Source of the DNA: JALHFZ01 sp964483085
GTDB taxonomy: Bacteria > Synergistota > Synergistia > Synergistales > Aminobacteriaceae
DNA length: 10,420 nt
Assembly (NCBI GenBank): GCA_964483085.1
Contig: CAYZZX010000060.1
Span: 1-10,420, forward strand
Direction: 5' to 3'
Shown here: positions 1 through 6,570 of the stretch, piece by piece
Position numbering within the stretch: position 1 is the stretch's first letter
Layout of the letters: each line of letters starts with the position of its first letter
The notes under the pieces: generated by a model
What the model saw: only the letters and a program-made list of their open reading frames with translations
Database searches by the model: none
What the model was told of the DNA's origin: nothing
Position numbers and translations under genes: made by a program

Positions 1-197
1 AATGGCAGAAACTTCTTCGCGATCGGGAGGAGCTTCTGAGGATACTCGAGAAGAAAAAACGGTATCTTGAGGAAGATCCTGCTGCTGAAAGTATTCCTGT
101 GGAAAAACGCAGGGAGATGATCTTGAAGTTCGACGAGGAGGCCGCCGAAGTCCGCCGTCTGTTGGAAGAAATGCTGGCTGATACCCAGACCCTTTAG
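1..197 (+). CDS. C-terminal end of an unrecognised charged helical protein (partial)
   Basis: An open frame enters from the left edge (first full codon at 3) and ends at TAG 195-197, giving 64 visible residues. The peptide is almost entirely charged and helix-forming, rich in Glu, Lys, Arg and Leu (for example RDREELLRILEKKKRYLEED), with a second amphipathic helix (EAAEVRRLLEEMLADTQTL) closing the protein. This pattern suggests a small coiled-coil or helical-bundle protein, such as a chaperone or structural subunit, but no family motif is visible and I do not assign a function. A strong hairpin terminator lies 35 bases after the stop, so this is probably the last gene of its operon. The start lies outside the window. 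Confidence 0.75.
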   Translation, partial: WQKLLRDREELLRILEKKKRYLEEDPAAESIPVEKRREMILKFDEEAAEVRRLLEEMLADTQTL

Positions 198-232
198 CTG
201 CTGAGGGGTGCTTTTATACTCTTGTGAATGCG

Positions 233-263
233 AAGGGCCTGGAGAATTCTCCCGGCCCTTTTT
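233..263 (+). terminator. Rho-independent terminator at a convergent junction
   Basis: AAGGGCC (233-239) pairs with GGCCCTT (254-260). Inside it, GGAG (241-244) pairs with CTCC (249-252) around an AATT loop, with one T-C mismatch at 240/253. A run of five T (259-263) closes the stem on the plus strand, so it should terminate the gene ending at 197. It also lies 6 bases beyond the stop of the minus-strand exporter gene at 267. In that direction only two T follow the stem, so it would act more weakly there, if at all. Confidence 0.85.
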
Positions 264-266
264 CAA

Positions 267-1214
267 TCAAATGGCTCCTTCGTTCTCCGAGGGCAGAGGA
301 GGCTCGTCCGAAGGGTGGTACCGGAGGATGAGGGCTACGGAGAAGATGATCACTCCGCCGGCCGCAAGCATGGGAAGGGTGATGATCTCGTTGCCGAAGA
401 ACCATCCGAGGATGATGGCGACGATGGGATTGACGAAGGTGTGGGTGGCAACCCGGGAGGCCCTGTCAATCTTCATAAGCCAGATGAAGGCAGTGAAGCC
501 CATAAGAGAGCCGAAGACGACGAGATAGGCGAGGGAGAGGGTGGATTTCAGGGAGATGGTTTCGATGGAGATCCGGCTTCCCTCCCCCGCGGCGAAGGAA
601 AGAATCAGCAGCAGCAGGCCGCCTGCGGTCATCTGCATGGCCGCTGAAAGGAGATGCGACCGGGCAACGGGGGCCTTCCGGGAATAGAGGGCTCCGAGGC
701 TCCAGTTCATGTTCGCGAAGAGGATGATCACCATTCCGAGGGTGTACCCTGCTGAGAGTGAAAGGGTATACCCCGACTGATCGAGCACGAGGAAGACCGT
801 ACCGCCGAACCCCAGAATCAGGCCGACGACCTCCGGAAGGGAGGGGCGCCGGGAGCGAAAGAGCAGCCAGTCGTAGAGGACCATCCACAGGGGTTCTACA
901 GTGATGATGAGGGCTGCCATGGAGGAGGGGACCGTCTGTTGAGCCCACACCACTCCGCCGTAGCCGCCCAAAAGCATGATTCCTCCCACCTTGAAGGCCT
1001 CCTTGTACCCGGCCAGGGTTGGTCGTTCCTTCTCCCGGAAGAAGCACCACGCCATCAGGATGGAGCCGGCGATCAGAAAGCGCAGGGAGCCGCTGAAGAA
1101 GGGGGGGATGGTCTCCACAGTGAAGCCGATGGCCAGATAGGTGGACCCCCATATGATATACAGGGCCGCATAGGCGAGAAAATAGAGAGTTCTGGGCGGG
1201 CGGGACGATTCCAT
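267..1214 (-). CDS. EamA/DMT-family transporter, YedA-like exporter
   Basis: A 315-residue inner-membrane protein with two tandem EamA repeats (about residues 11-143 and 155-297) and roughly ten hydrophobic segments, the usual size and layout of drug/metabolite transporters. Diagnostic stretches are LYIIWGSTYLAIGFTVETIP near the N-terminus and VNPIVAIILGWFFGNE in the second repeat, which resemble the YedA-type subgroup. Such proteins usually export amino acids or other small metabolites; the substrate cannot be read from the sequence. The ATG at 1214 is chosen because GGAGGT (plus-strand 1221-1226) sits 6 bases upstream. An upstream in-frame TTG at 1238 would extend the protein by 8 residues but would bury this ribosome site inside the gene. 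The polar tail (about residues 299-315) is probably cytoplasmic. It is transcribed divergently from the HD-GYP gene and is probably monocistronic. Confidence 0.9.
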   Translation of the reverse strand: MESSRPPRTLYFLAYAALYIIWGSTYLAIGFTVETIPPFFSGSLRFLIAGSILMAWCFFREKERPTLAGYKEAFKVGGIMLLGGYGGVVWAQQTVPSSMAALIITVEPLWMVLYDWLLFRSRRPSLPEVVGLILGFGGTVFLVLDQSGYTLSLSAGYTLGMVIILFANMNWSLGALYSRKAPVARSHLLSAAMQMTAGGLLLLILSFAAGEGSRISIETISLKSTLSLAYLVVFGSLMGFTAFIWLMKIDRASRVATHTFVNPIVAIILGWFFGNEIITLPMLAAGGVIIFSVALILRYHPSDEPPLPSENEGAI

Positions 1215-1249
1215 GAAAAGACCTCCGAGAGTATCCAAGATAACATCCC

Positions 1250-1277
1250 ATTATACTGGCCAAATATCAAATATCTA
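1250..1277 (-). promoter_or_regulatory. Candidate sigma-70 promoter for the EamA exporter
   Basis: On the minus strand, a perfect TATAAT (plus-strand 1250-1255) lies about 36 bases upstream of the exporter start. A 4-of-6 -35 match, TAGATA (plus-strand 1272-1277), is placed 16 bases further upstream. The -10 match is strong and the -35 is weak. Confidence 0.6.
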
Positions 1278-1306
1278 CCCTTCTTTTGAAAGGAAAAGCA
1301 CTCTCT

Positions 1307-1323
1307 CCCCTTTTCAGAAGGGG
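1307..1323. repeat. Short inverted repeat in the divergent control region
   Basis: CCCCTT (1307-1312) and AAGGGG (1318-1323) form a perfect 6-base inverted repeat with a 5-base spacer. It overlaps the candidate -35 of the HD-GYP gene promoter. No T run follows on either strand, so it does not look like a terminator. A transcription-factor operator is possible but unproven. Confidence 0.4.
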
Positions 1324-1339
1324 AAATGTGTTCTAAAAT
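1311..1339 (+). promoter_or_regulatory. Candidate promoter for the HD-GYP gene
   Basis: TAAAAT (1334-1339; 5 of 6 matches to TATAAT) is preceded by TTTTCA (1311-1316; 4 of 6 matches to TTGACA) at a 17-base spacing. It lies about 47 bases upstream of the ATG at 1386. The leader contains a second small inverted repeat, GGGA-ATATA-TCCC, at 1347-1359. Confidence 0.4.
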
Positions 1340-1385
1340 GAAAAGTGGGAATATATCCCCAGCTCTCAGCGAAGGAGGCGATTGA

Positions 1386-2876
1386 ATGGAGAGGGAAACC
1401 AGATGTACCCTCGAGGAGAGCGAAAGCAGGCTGGAACGGGTGCTTGCCGAAGCTAAAGTTGGAGTCTGGGAATATTATCCTGAGAGGGATGAAATGCGGG
1501 GTTCGGGAAGGTCTTCTCTGTACGGCGTGAACACAAACGGTCCCGTGAAACGTACCGCTCTGTGGGACCGGATTATTCCTCCCGAAATCCGCCCTCTCAT
1601 GGAGAGCAAATGGGATGCTGTTCTCGCGGGGAGGGAGCCTGTGTACGAGATGGAGCACGAGGTGCTCCACCCTGACGGAGAGCGGCGCTGGATTCTGTCC
1701 AAGGGGTACCCTCAGAGAAACCCTGAAGGACAGGTGATCTCCATGAAGGGGCTTGTGGTGGATCTGACGTCTCTCAGGAGGACTGAGCTGGACCTTGTAC
1801 GGCAGAAAAAACGCCTCTCTCTGGCCCATTCCATGCTGATGGCCTTCATGGAGGAGCTCGACCGGGAGCGGCTGCTTCATTCTCTTCTTGAAAAAGCTCT
1901 GGAGTTCTCCGGCTCGGCTCACGGCTGTATTTCCCTTATCGAACCGGACGGAGCCAGCCTTCGGCTCACCTACGGCACTGGGCTGTTCGCCTCCATGGTC
2001 GGGGTGATCTATCCGGTGGATTCTGGGCTTTCGGGGGAGGTTCTCCGTAGGGGCGAAAGGGTGCGGGTGAAGAACTACAGCTCCTACTCTCTGCGGAGGG
2101 ACGATCCTCGTTTCGATGGGTTGGCCGAGGTGATCGGCCTGCCTCTGTACCGGGCTGGGAAGTTCTACGGCACGGTCACAATAGCCTCTTATGATCATCT
2201 GTCCGTTCTGGACGATGAAATCCTCTCCTCTCTCGATCAGTTCGGTGCCGCCGCCTCCATCGCCCTTGAGAACGCCAGGCTCTTCGAGGATCTCCGCACG
2301 TCCTTCAAAGATCTCGTCAGAACCATGGGGGAGATCGTGGGAAAAAAAGACCCCTATACGGTTGCGCATCAGAGCCGCGTAGCGGATCTTGCCTGCGCCA
2401 TCGCCGGTAAGCTCGGTCTCGAAGGCGACATGAAGGAGGGGATTCGCATTGCCTCTCTCGTCCACGATATCGGCAAGGCCGAGGTCCCGGGAGAAATTCT
2501 GAGCAAACCCGGCAGTCTTTCCTCCATTGAGTTCGATCTCATAAAAACCCACGCCGCGTCGGGGTACGAGATCCTTCGGAGTATCGCCTTTCCCTGGCCG
2601 GTGGCGGAGATCACCTACCAGCACCATGAGCGGGTGAACGGTTCCGGCTACCCCCGGGGGCTGTCCGGAGAGGAAATCCTCCCCGAGGCCCGGATCCTCG
2701 CCGTGGCGGACGTGGTTGAGGCCATGGTCTCTCACCGCCCCTACCGCCCGGGGCTCGGACTCGACGAAGCCCTCGGAGAGATCCGGTCAGGCCGGGGAAC
2801 TCTCTATGACTCCTCCGTCGTGGACGCCTGCGTAGAGGTTTTCGAGGAAAATCCAGCCTTCATCCCTTCTGAGTAA
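1386..2876 (+). CDS. PAS-GAF-HD-GYP domain protein, predicted cyclic-di-GMP phosphodiesterase
   Basis: A 496-residue soluble protein without a signal peptide or membrane segment. A PAS-like sensor (about residues 10-130, with HEVLHPDGERRWILSKG and a PAC-like end at VVDLTSLRRTE) is followed by a helical linker, a GAF domain (about 150-300) and a C-terminal HD-GYP domain (about 310-490). The HD-GYP part shows H328, the HD pair H360-D361 in HDIGK, H389, the HHERVNGSGYP motif (413-423), D442 in ILAVADVVEA and the HRPYRP signature (450-455). The metal-binding His and Asp residues are therefore all present. The family hydrolyses cyclic-di-GMP to pGpG or GMP using a di- or tri-iron centre. Asn418 replaces the Asp often found in HHExxDGxGYP; this substitution occurs in other family members and need not abolish activity. 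The position four before H328 is Tyr, not the Glu of tri-metal members, so a two-metal site is more likely (inference). AAGGAGG at 1372-1378 lies 7 bases before the ATG. The signal sensed by PAS or GAF is unknown. Confidence 0.93.
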   Translation: MERETRCTLEESESRLERVLAEAKVGVWEYYPERDEMRGSGRSSLYGVNTNGPVKRTALWDRIIPPEIRPLMESKWDAVLAGREPVYEMEHEVLHPDGERRWILSKGYPQRNPEGQVISMKGLVVDLTSLRRTELDLVRQKKRLSLAHSMLMAFMEELDRERLLHSLLEKALEFSGSAHGCISLIEPDGASLRLTYGTGLFASMVGVIYPVDSGLSGEVLRRGERVRVKNYSSYSLRRDDPRFDGLAEVIGLPLYRAGKFYGTVTIASYDHLSVLDDEILSSLDQFGAAASIALENARLFEDLRTSFKDLVRTMGEIVGKKDPYTVAHQSRVADLACAIAGKLGLEGDMKEGIRIASLVHDIGKAEVPGEILSKPGSLSSIEFDLIKTHAASGYEILRSIAFPWPVAEITYQHHERVNGSGYPRGLSGEEILPEARILAVADVVEAMVSHRPYRPGLGLDEALGEIRSGRGTLYDSSVVDACVEVFEENPAFIPSE

Positions 2877-2961
2877 ACGAGGGGAATTCACTCATCTCGC
2901 TCTTCCCTCCCTCCTCTGCAATCTTTTCCTAAAGTGTTTTTTCTCTCCCGGGCAGCAGCTC

Positions 2962-2970
2962 TGGTACAAT
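2962..2970 (+). promoter_or_regulatory. Candidate extended -10 promoter of the DUF2156-T2SS operon
   Basis: TGGTACAAT (2962-2970) combines a TGn extension with TACAAT (5 of 6 matches to TATAAT). No good -35 is seen at 16-18 bases, which extended -10 promoters can tolerate. Predicted initiation near 2977 falls 32 bases before the ATG at 3009. It is the only convincing promoter-like site in the 132-base gap (2877-3008), where I also see no clear terminator for the HD-GYP gene, so read-through is possible. Confidence 0.4.
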
Positions 2971-3008
2971 ATGGCCACGGCCTTTTTTTCTGCCGACGCG
3001 AAAGGACG

Positions 3009-3893
3009 ATGGTCTCAATGGCGCTTTCCTTTTCTCCCCTCTCCATTGACGGAGCTGGCGAATACCGGCGGCTCTACAGTCTCTGCTCGAGGAAATCTTC
3101 GTACTATTCCTTCGGCAGCCTCTGGGCTTGGAGGAATATCTACGGCCTCTCCTGGGCCTTCGAGGAGGGGCTCTGCTGGATTCGGACCGAAAAAGGCGAC
3201 CTCTGGGCTCCCGTAGGCCCCTGGGACGATATCCCCTGGGCAGAGCTGCTCCCGCGCCTTTTCCCTGCCCCGGAGACCTTTCACTTCGTTCCCGACGGCC
3301 TGGCCCACAGACTGAAGGAGAAGCTCGGAGACCGGATGAAGGCAATCAGTGTCCGGTCTCAATGGGAATACATTCATTCGGTGAAGGACCTCATCGCCCT
3401 CCGGGGAAACCGTTTTTCCCGAAAGCGCAGCCACTTCCGTCAGTTCATGAATCACTACAACTTCACCTACCGCTCCCTCGACTCCGGAGACGGAGCGGCG
3501 ATCCTCGAGAGCCAGCGCCTCTGGCTCAGCGGAAGGGATCCCTCAAACGCACTTCTTCGGGAGAACCAGGCCATTGAAGAGATGGTCCGGGAGTGGAACA
3601 ATATCCCCTCCCTTATCGGAGGGCTCATTGAAGTGGAGGGAGTGCCCGTTGCCTACACCATCGCCGAGGGAATCTCCGACCAAATTCTCGTGATCCATTT
3701 TGAAAAGGCCCTTCCGGAATACAATGGAGGCTATCAGGCGATCCATCGTCTCTTTCTGCAGAAGACCGCATCCTCCTACACTCTCGTCAACCGCGAGGAG
3801 GACCTGGGAGACAAGGGGATGAGGGTCGCAAAGATGTCCTATAACCCCGTCGATTTTCTGAGAAAGTACGTCCTTTCATGGGATCCCTCGTAG
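3009..3893 (+). CDS. DUF2156 (LPG-synthase C-terminal-like) protein heading the T2SS operon
   Basis: A 294-residue protein without membrane segments. It matches the stand-alone DUF2156 family, related to the catalytic domain of phosphatidylglycerol lysyltransferase (MprF), which has a tandem GNAT-like fold. Supporting stretches are WEYIHSVKDLIALRGNRFS (about 119-137) followed by KRSHFRQF, and near the C-terminus LVNREEDLGDKGMRVAKMSY (259-278). MprF-type domains move an aminoacyl group from tRNA to a lipid. Soluble stand-alone members lack the flippase part and their acceptors are mostly unknown, so the substrate here is open. The frame stays open to 2934, but that earlier start would lie upstream of the candidate promoter and has no good ribosome site. 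ATG 3009 has AAAGGA only 2 bases upstream; ATG 3018 (spacing 11) is an alternative. The gene overlaps the next one by 16 bases, so it is probably co-translated with the secretion genes. Confidence 0.85.
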   Translation: MVSMALSFSPLSIDGAGEYRRLYSLCSRKSSYYSFGSLWAWRNIYGLSWAFEEGLCWIRTEKGDLWAPVGPWDDIPWAELLPRLFPAPETFHFVPDGLAHRLKEKLGDRMKAISVRSQWEYIHSVKDLIALRGNRFSRKRSHFRQFMNHYNFTYRSLDSGDGAAILESQRLWLSGRDPSNALLRENQAIEEMVREWNNIPSLIGGLIEVEGVPVAYTIAEGISDQILVIHFEKALPEYNGGYQAIHRLFLQKTASSYTLVNREEDLGDKGMRVAKMSYNPVDFLRKYVLSWDPS

Positions 3894-4501
3894 AGCAGAA
3901 GAGGCATAAAAAGAGAACCCCGGCCTTCACCCTCGCGGAGGTGCTCGTGGTTGTGGGGCTTTTCGGCCTCATCGCCACCCTCGCCTTCGCCCCCTCCGTC
4001 TCGCTGGTTCGCCGCCTTCAGGATGTCCGGAGGGAGCGAAGTCGAGAGCAGGTCACGGACTACGTCCTCCGCCGTCTTCCCGGCGAGATGCGCCTCTCTC
4101 CGGGAGTCTACCCGGGAGGCCCCGCCGTGGTCCTTCTTCATAAGGATGTTCTCGGAGGGGATGCCGATGACAGGCTCGCCTTCTGGAGCGACGGAGGAGG
4201 AATCGTCGGAGCGCGGGCCTGGCGGATCATCCGGCCAAAGGCCGGCAGGGAAGAGCGTGACGGGCTCTACCGCTGGATTCTCCCCCTCTCCGCCCCCGCC
4301 GCCGTTGACTGGGAGGATCTGGACCCCGAAAAGGGACAGCTTCTTTTTGCCGGAGCGGTGTCGTTCCGGATAGGCCTTCTCCCCTCCGGCGAAAAGGAGT
4401 GGGTGGACGAATATGCCGGACCCCGGCCGAGGGCTCTCCGAATTCAGATAAAGACGGAAAGAGAGGAGTTTTCCCGTGAAGACTGGCTTCCTTCAGAATA
4501 G
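3878..4501 (+). CDS. gspJ: Type II secretion minor pseudopilin, GspJ-like
   Basis: A 207-residue protein with a basic leader (KRHKKRTPA), a prepilin peptidase site and a hydrophobic helix (about residues 17-39, FTLAEVLVVVGLFG). Cleavage is expected between A16 and F17, with the conserved Glu at mature +5 (E21). The -1 residue is Ala, not the usual Gly, which is uncommon but tolerated by some prepilin peptidases. The remainder is a periplasmic pseudopilin head. GspJ is chosen over GspH or GspI because of its length and its place immediately before gspK, as in the classical J-K order; sequence alone would only say pseudopilin. In the T2SS it would sit in the GspI-J-K tip complex of the pseudopilus. 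ATG 3878 lies inside the end of the DUF2156 gene, has only a weak purine stretch upstream, and probably relies on translational coupling. Confidence 0.82.
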   Translation: MGSLVEQKRHKKRTPAFTLAEVLVVVGLFGLIATLAFAPSVSLVRRLQDVRRERSREQVTDYVLRRLPGEMRLSPGVYPGGPAVVLLHKDVLGGDADDRLAFWSDGGGIVGARAWRIIRPKAGREERDGLYRWILPLSAPAAVDWEDLDPEKGQLLFAGAVSFRIGLLPSGEKEWVDEYAGPRPRALRIQIKTEREEFSREDWLPSE

Positions 4502-5402
4502 CCTTTCCAGCGGCTCCAGGCGGGGGATGGTGCTTCTCTCCGTCCTGCTGGTCTCCCTTTTTCTGCTCTCCGCCTCCACGGGGTTCGCTCTCTTCGTTCG
4601 AAGCTCCATGAGGCGGTACGACCGGGAACAGCGGCTCTTCACCGCCAGGATGGTCTGCGAGGCCCTTCTTCCGGCGGCAAAGGAGATGATCCTCCTGCAC
4701 CCGGGAGGAGCCCATTCCCCCCTTGACGATGATTTCGCCCTCCGGACCGTCTCCTTTCCCGACGCCGGAGTGCTGGTGAACCTCTCCATTCTTCCCCTCG
4801 ACGACGGCATTCCTCTGAACAAACTTTTTCTTCCCGACGGACGAACCCTGCGGACCGAACTCGAAGATCCCTGGGAAAAGCTCTGGAAGGTGCTCGGAGC
4901 TCAAAATCTCGAGAAGCCCGTCCTCGACTTCATCGATTCCGACCGGGAGCCCCGCCTGGGAGGAGAGGAGCGGGAGGATTTTCCGAACCGGCCCCTTCTC
5001 TCCCTGAAAGAGCTTCTCTTCGTGCCGGGAATGAGGGAGGAGATCCTCCCCTCCCTGAGTACTCTGGGCACTCTGTGGTCCGGAGGGAAGATCAACGTCA
5101 ATTCGGCTTCCCCTGCCGTCCTCGCCCTACTCAACGGACTGGACGAACGGTCGGCGGCAGCGGTTGTGGAGGGTCGAATCCGCAAGGCCTTCACTTCCAT
5201 GGAGGACCTCACGGCTCTCGCCGATTTTCCGTCCTCGGCGGTTCCCGGGCTCGTCAATATTCTTGCCTTCACAAGCTCGTTTTTTAAAGTTTCAATGAGT
5301 GTGGTTTTTGCGGATGGTGAAAGAGTCCCTGTTGAGGTTATACTTGACTGCGATTCTTCGGTTCCCGCGACAGTTCGATGGGAGGAGCAGTTTGATGGCT
5401 AG
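4476..5402 (+). CDS. gspK: Type II secretion minor pseudopilin GspK
   Basis: A 308-residue protein that begins with GTG at 4476, fixed by GAGAGGAG (4461-4468) 7 bases upstream. Its leader ends RRG (residues 15-17) before a hydrophobic helix (MVLLSVLLVSLFLLSA, from 18), giving the expected cleavage after G17. Mature +5 is Ser, not Glu; the absence of this Glu is typical of GspK, which caps the pseudopilus. Family hallmarks are a large head domain, VLDFIDSDREPRLGGEE (about residues 149-165), and the GspK signature KINVNSASPAVLALL (from about 205) in a helix-hairpin-helix-like part. The C-terminal ILDCDSSVPATVRWEEQF strand pattern also fits. GspK binds GspI and GspJ at the tip and helps start pseudopilus assembly. 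It overlaps gspJ by 26 bases and gspL by 8. The end of the gene (about 5276-5345) is AT-richer than the rest. Confidence 0.92.
   Translation: MKTGFLQNSLSSGSRRGMVLLSVLLVSLFLLSASTGFALFVRSSMRRYDREQRLFTARMVCEALLPAAKEMILLHPGGAHSPLDDDFALRTVSFPDAGVLVNLSILPLDDGIPLNKLFLPDGRTLRTELEDPWEKLWKVLGAQNLEKPVLDFIDSDREPRLGGEEREDFPNRPLLSLKELLFVPGMREEILPSLSTLGTLWSGGKINVNSASPAVLALLNGLDERSAAAVVEGRIRKAFTSMEDLTALADFPSSAVPGLVNILAFTSSFFKVSMSVVFADGERVPVEVILDCDSSVPATVRWEEQFDG
5317..5344 (+). promoter_or_regulatory. Weak candidate internal promoter ahead of gspL
   Basis: Within the AT-richer 3' end of gspK, TATACT (5339-5344; 5 of 6 matches to TATAAT) is preceded at 16 bases by GTGAAA (5317-5322; 4 of 6 matches to TTGACA). 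It would initiate about 45 bases before the gspL ATG. Such matches also arise by chance, so confidence is low. Confidence 0.2.
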
Positions 5403-6570
5403 TCCGCAGGTAACATCTGTCTTTTTGAAAAGCTCCGGAGCATGGAACAGTCTGTCCGGAGAGAATGTCGCTGTGCCTTCGAAGGGGGCATTACTTCTCG
5501 TTCCCTTCTCTACTCTCTCGGTCCACCCCTTCTCCTTCGCCTTCCGCTCGCCGAAAGACATACGGGATGCCCTTGCCCTCCGTTTCCGTCCCCTCCTGTC
5601 GGGGGAAATCCCCGTGGAAGTTCTTCCCATGGTCCTCGGAAAGAAGGATGGCGGCGTCTCCGGCGTGGCCTGGTGCCTCAGCGGAGAGGAGATCCCCGAT
5701 GGCGGCCCCGAACTCCCCCTTGAAAAAAACATCGTCTGGCCTCTTCCTCTGGCTCTGGCCTCCTCCGTGAACGGTGACGGCATCGCCATCTATTCGGGGC
5801 GGGGCATCCTGGGCTCGGCCCTCTTCCGAAAGGGTGTTCCCCTCTTCTGCCGGTGCCGCGCGCCCGAGGGTGAAGAGGATGGGCCGGAGGCGGAGAAGCG
5901 CTGGTGCCTCGACTTCGCCGCCTCCCTCGGAGAGGAGATGGCCGAGGAGGACGTCTGGATCGGCGAGGGGGACGAAACTCTCCGCTCAGCCGCAGAGACC
6001 ACCCTCTCCCGCTATCCCGCCTTTCTCTCCGTCAACTTCTCCCGTCCTGCCCTGGCGGCATCCCGGGCCAGAGAACGGACCGCGGGAATGTATCGCCGCC
6101 TGGCCGCATGGGCGGCTGTGGCCGGGCTCTTTTTCTGTCTGATTCAGTGGACTCTGGCGGGCCAAATCCGCTCGTCCATCGCCGATTTTTCGCAGCAGGG
6201 GGAGACCCTCTACCGGGAGGTCTTTGGAACGGACCAGCGGGTGGTGGACCCCCTCTCCCAGGCTCGGGGTAAGATAGCCCTCCTGTCGGGAGCAGGGGAG
6301 AAGGATAACTCCCTTTCCCTCCTCCTGGCACGCCTTGGCACTGCCTGGACCGAAGAGGGCTCACGGCGCACGGACTTTCCCGTTCTCGAACAGCTCCGCT
6401 TTTCCGGAGAGGGGCTTGACGTGACGGGAACGGCGGAGCGCATGGAGGCGATCTCAGCCCTCCGGACCGCCGCAGGCGGAGAGGGCTTTCGTCCGTCCAT
6501 CGGGGATATTCAGCAGATTCCGGGGGGCGGGCTCCGCTTCACCCTCTCTCTGAAGAGGAGCGAATCATGA
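5395..6570 (+). CDS. gspL: Type II secretion inner-membrane platform protein, GspL-like
   Basis: A 391-residue bitopic membrane protein with the GspL layout. It has a long cytoplasmic N-terminal region (about 1-235), one membrane helix (about 236-256, AAWAAVAGLFFCLIQWTLAG) and a periplasmic C-terminal domain with a short alpha-beta ending (FSGEGLDVTGTAERMEAISAL, about 336 to 356). In known systems the GspL cytoplasmic part has an actin-like fold and recruits the ATPase GspE; the periplasmic part pairs with GspM. Sequence conservation is low in this family, so the call rests on domain layout, length (about 400 is usual) and position between gspK and gspM. ATG 5395 is fixed by GGAGGAG (5381-5387), 7 bases upstream, and overlaps the gspK stop. 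The frame is open from 5299, but those residues would lie inside gspK and have no ribosome site. Confidence 0.82.
   Translation: MASPQVTSVFLKSSGAWNSLSGENVAVPSKGALLLVPFSTLSVHPFSFAFRSPKDIRDALALRFRPLLSGEIPVEVLPMVLGKKDGGVSGVAWCLSGEEIPDGGPELPLEKNIVWPLPLALASSVNGDGIAIYSGRGILGSALFRKGVPLFCRCRAPEGEEDGPEAEKRWCLDFAASLGEEMAEEDVWIGEGDETLRSAAETTLSRYPAFLSVNFSRPALAASRARERTAGMYRRLAAWAAVAGLFFCLIQWTLAGQIRSSIADFSQQGETLYREVFGTDQRVVDPLSQARGKIALLSGAGEKDNSLSLLLARLGTAWTEEGSRRTDFPVLEQLRFSGEGLDVTGTAERMEAISALRTAAGGEGFRPSIGDIQQIPGGGLRFTLSLKRSES

Noticed and set aside
228..647. A plus-strand open frame inside the exporter gene
   Set aside because: The product is low-complexity and Gly/Asp/Glu-rich, and the minus strand encodes a clear EamA protein.
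1314..2735. A 473-codon open frame on the minus strand opposite the HD-GYP gene
   Set aside because: Its product is rich in His, Arg and Pro with no recognisable domain, while the opposite strand encodes clear PAS, GAF and HD-GYP motifs with a strong ribosome site. It is a shadow of GC-rich codon use.
2879..2912. Imperfect pairing of GAGGGGAA with TTCCCTC after the HD-GYP gene as a terminator
   Set aside because: The stem needs a bulge, has a long loop and no T run directly follows.
2973..2989. GGCC-AC-GGCC followed by seven T as a terminator
   Set aside because: A real stem could be only about 3 base pairs with a small loop, and it sits at the predicted transcription start of the next operon.
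2934..3008. An upstream start extending the DUF2156 protein by 25 residues
   Set aside because: It would begin before the candidate promoter at 2962-2970, has no good ribosome site, and the added residues do not resemble the family.
5299..5394. A longer gspL start inside gspK
   Set aside because: ATG 5395 has an ideal GGAGGAG at 7 bases, and the extra 32 residues look like out-of-frame gspK sequence.
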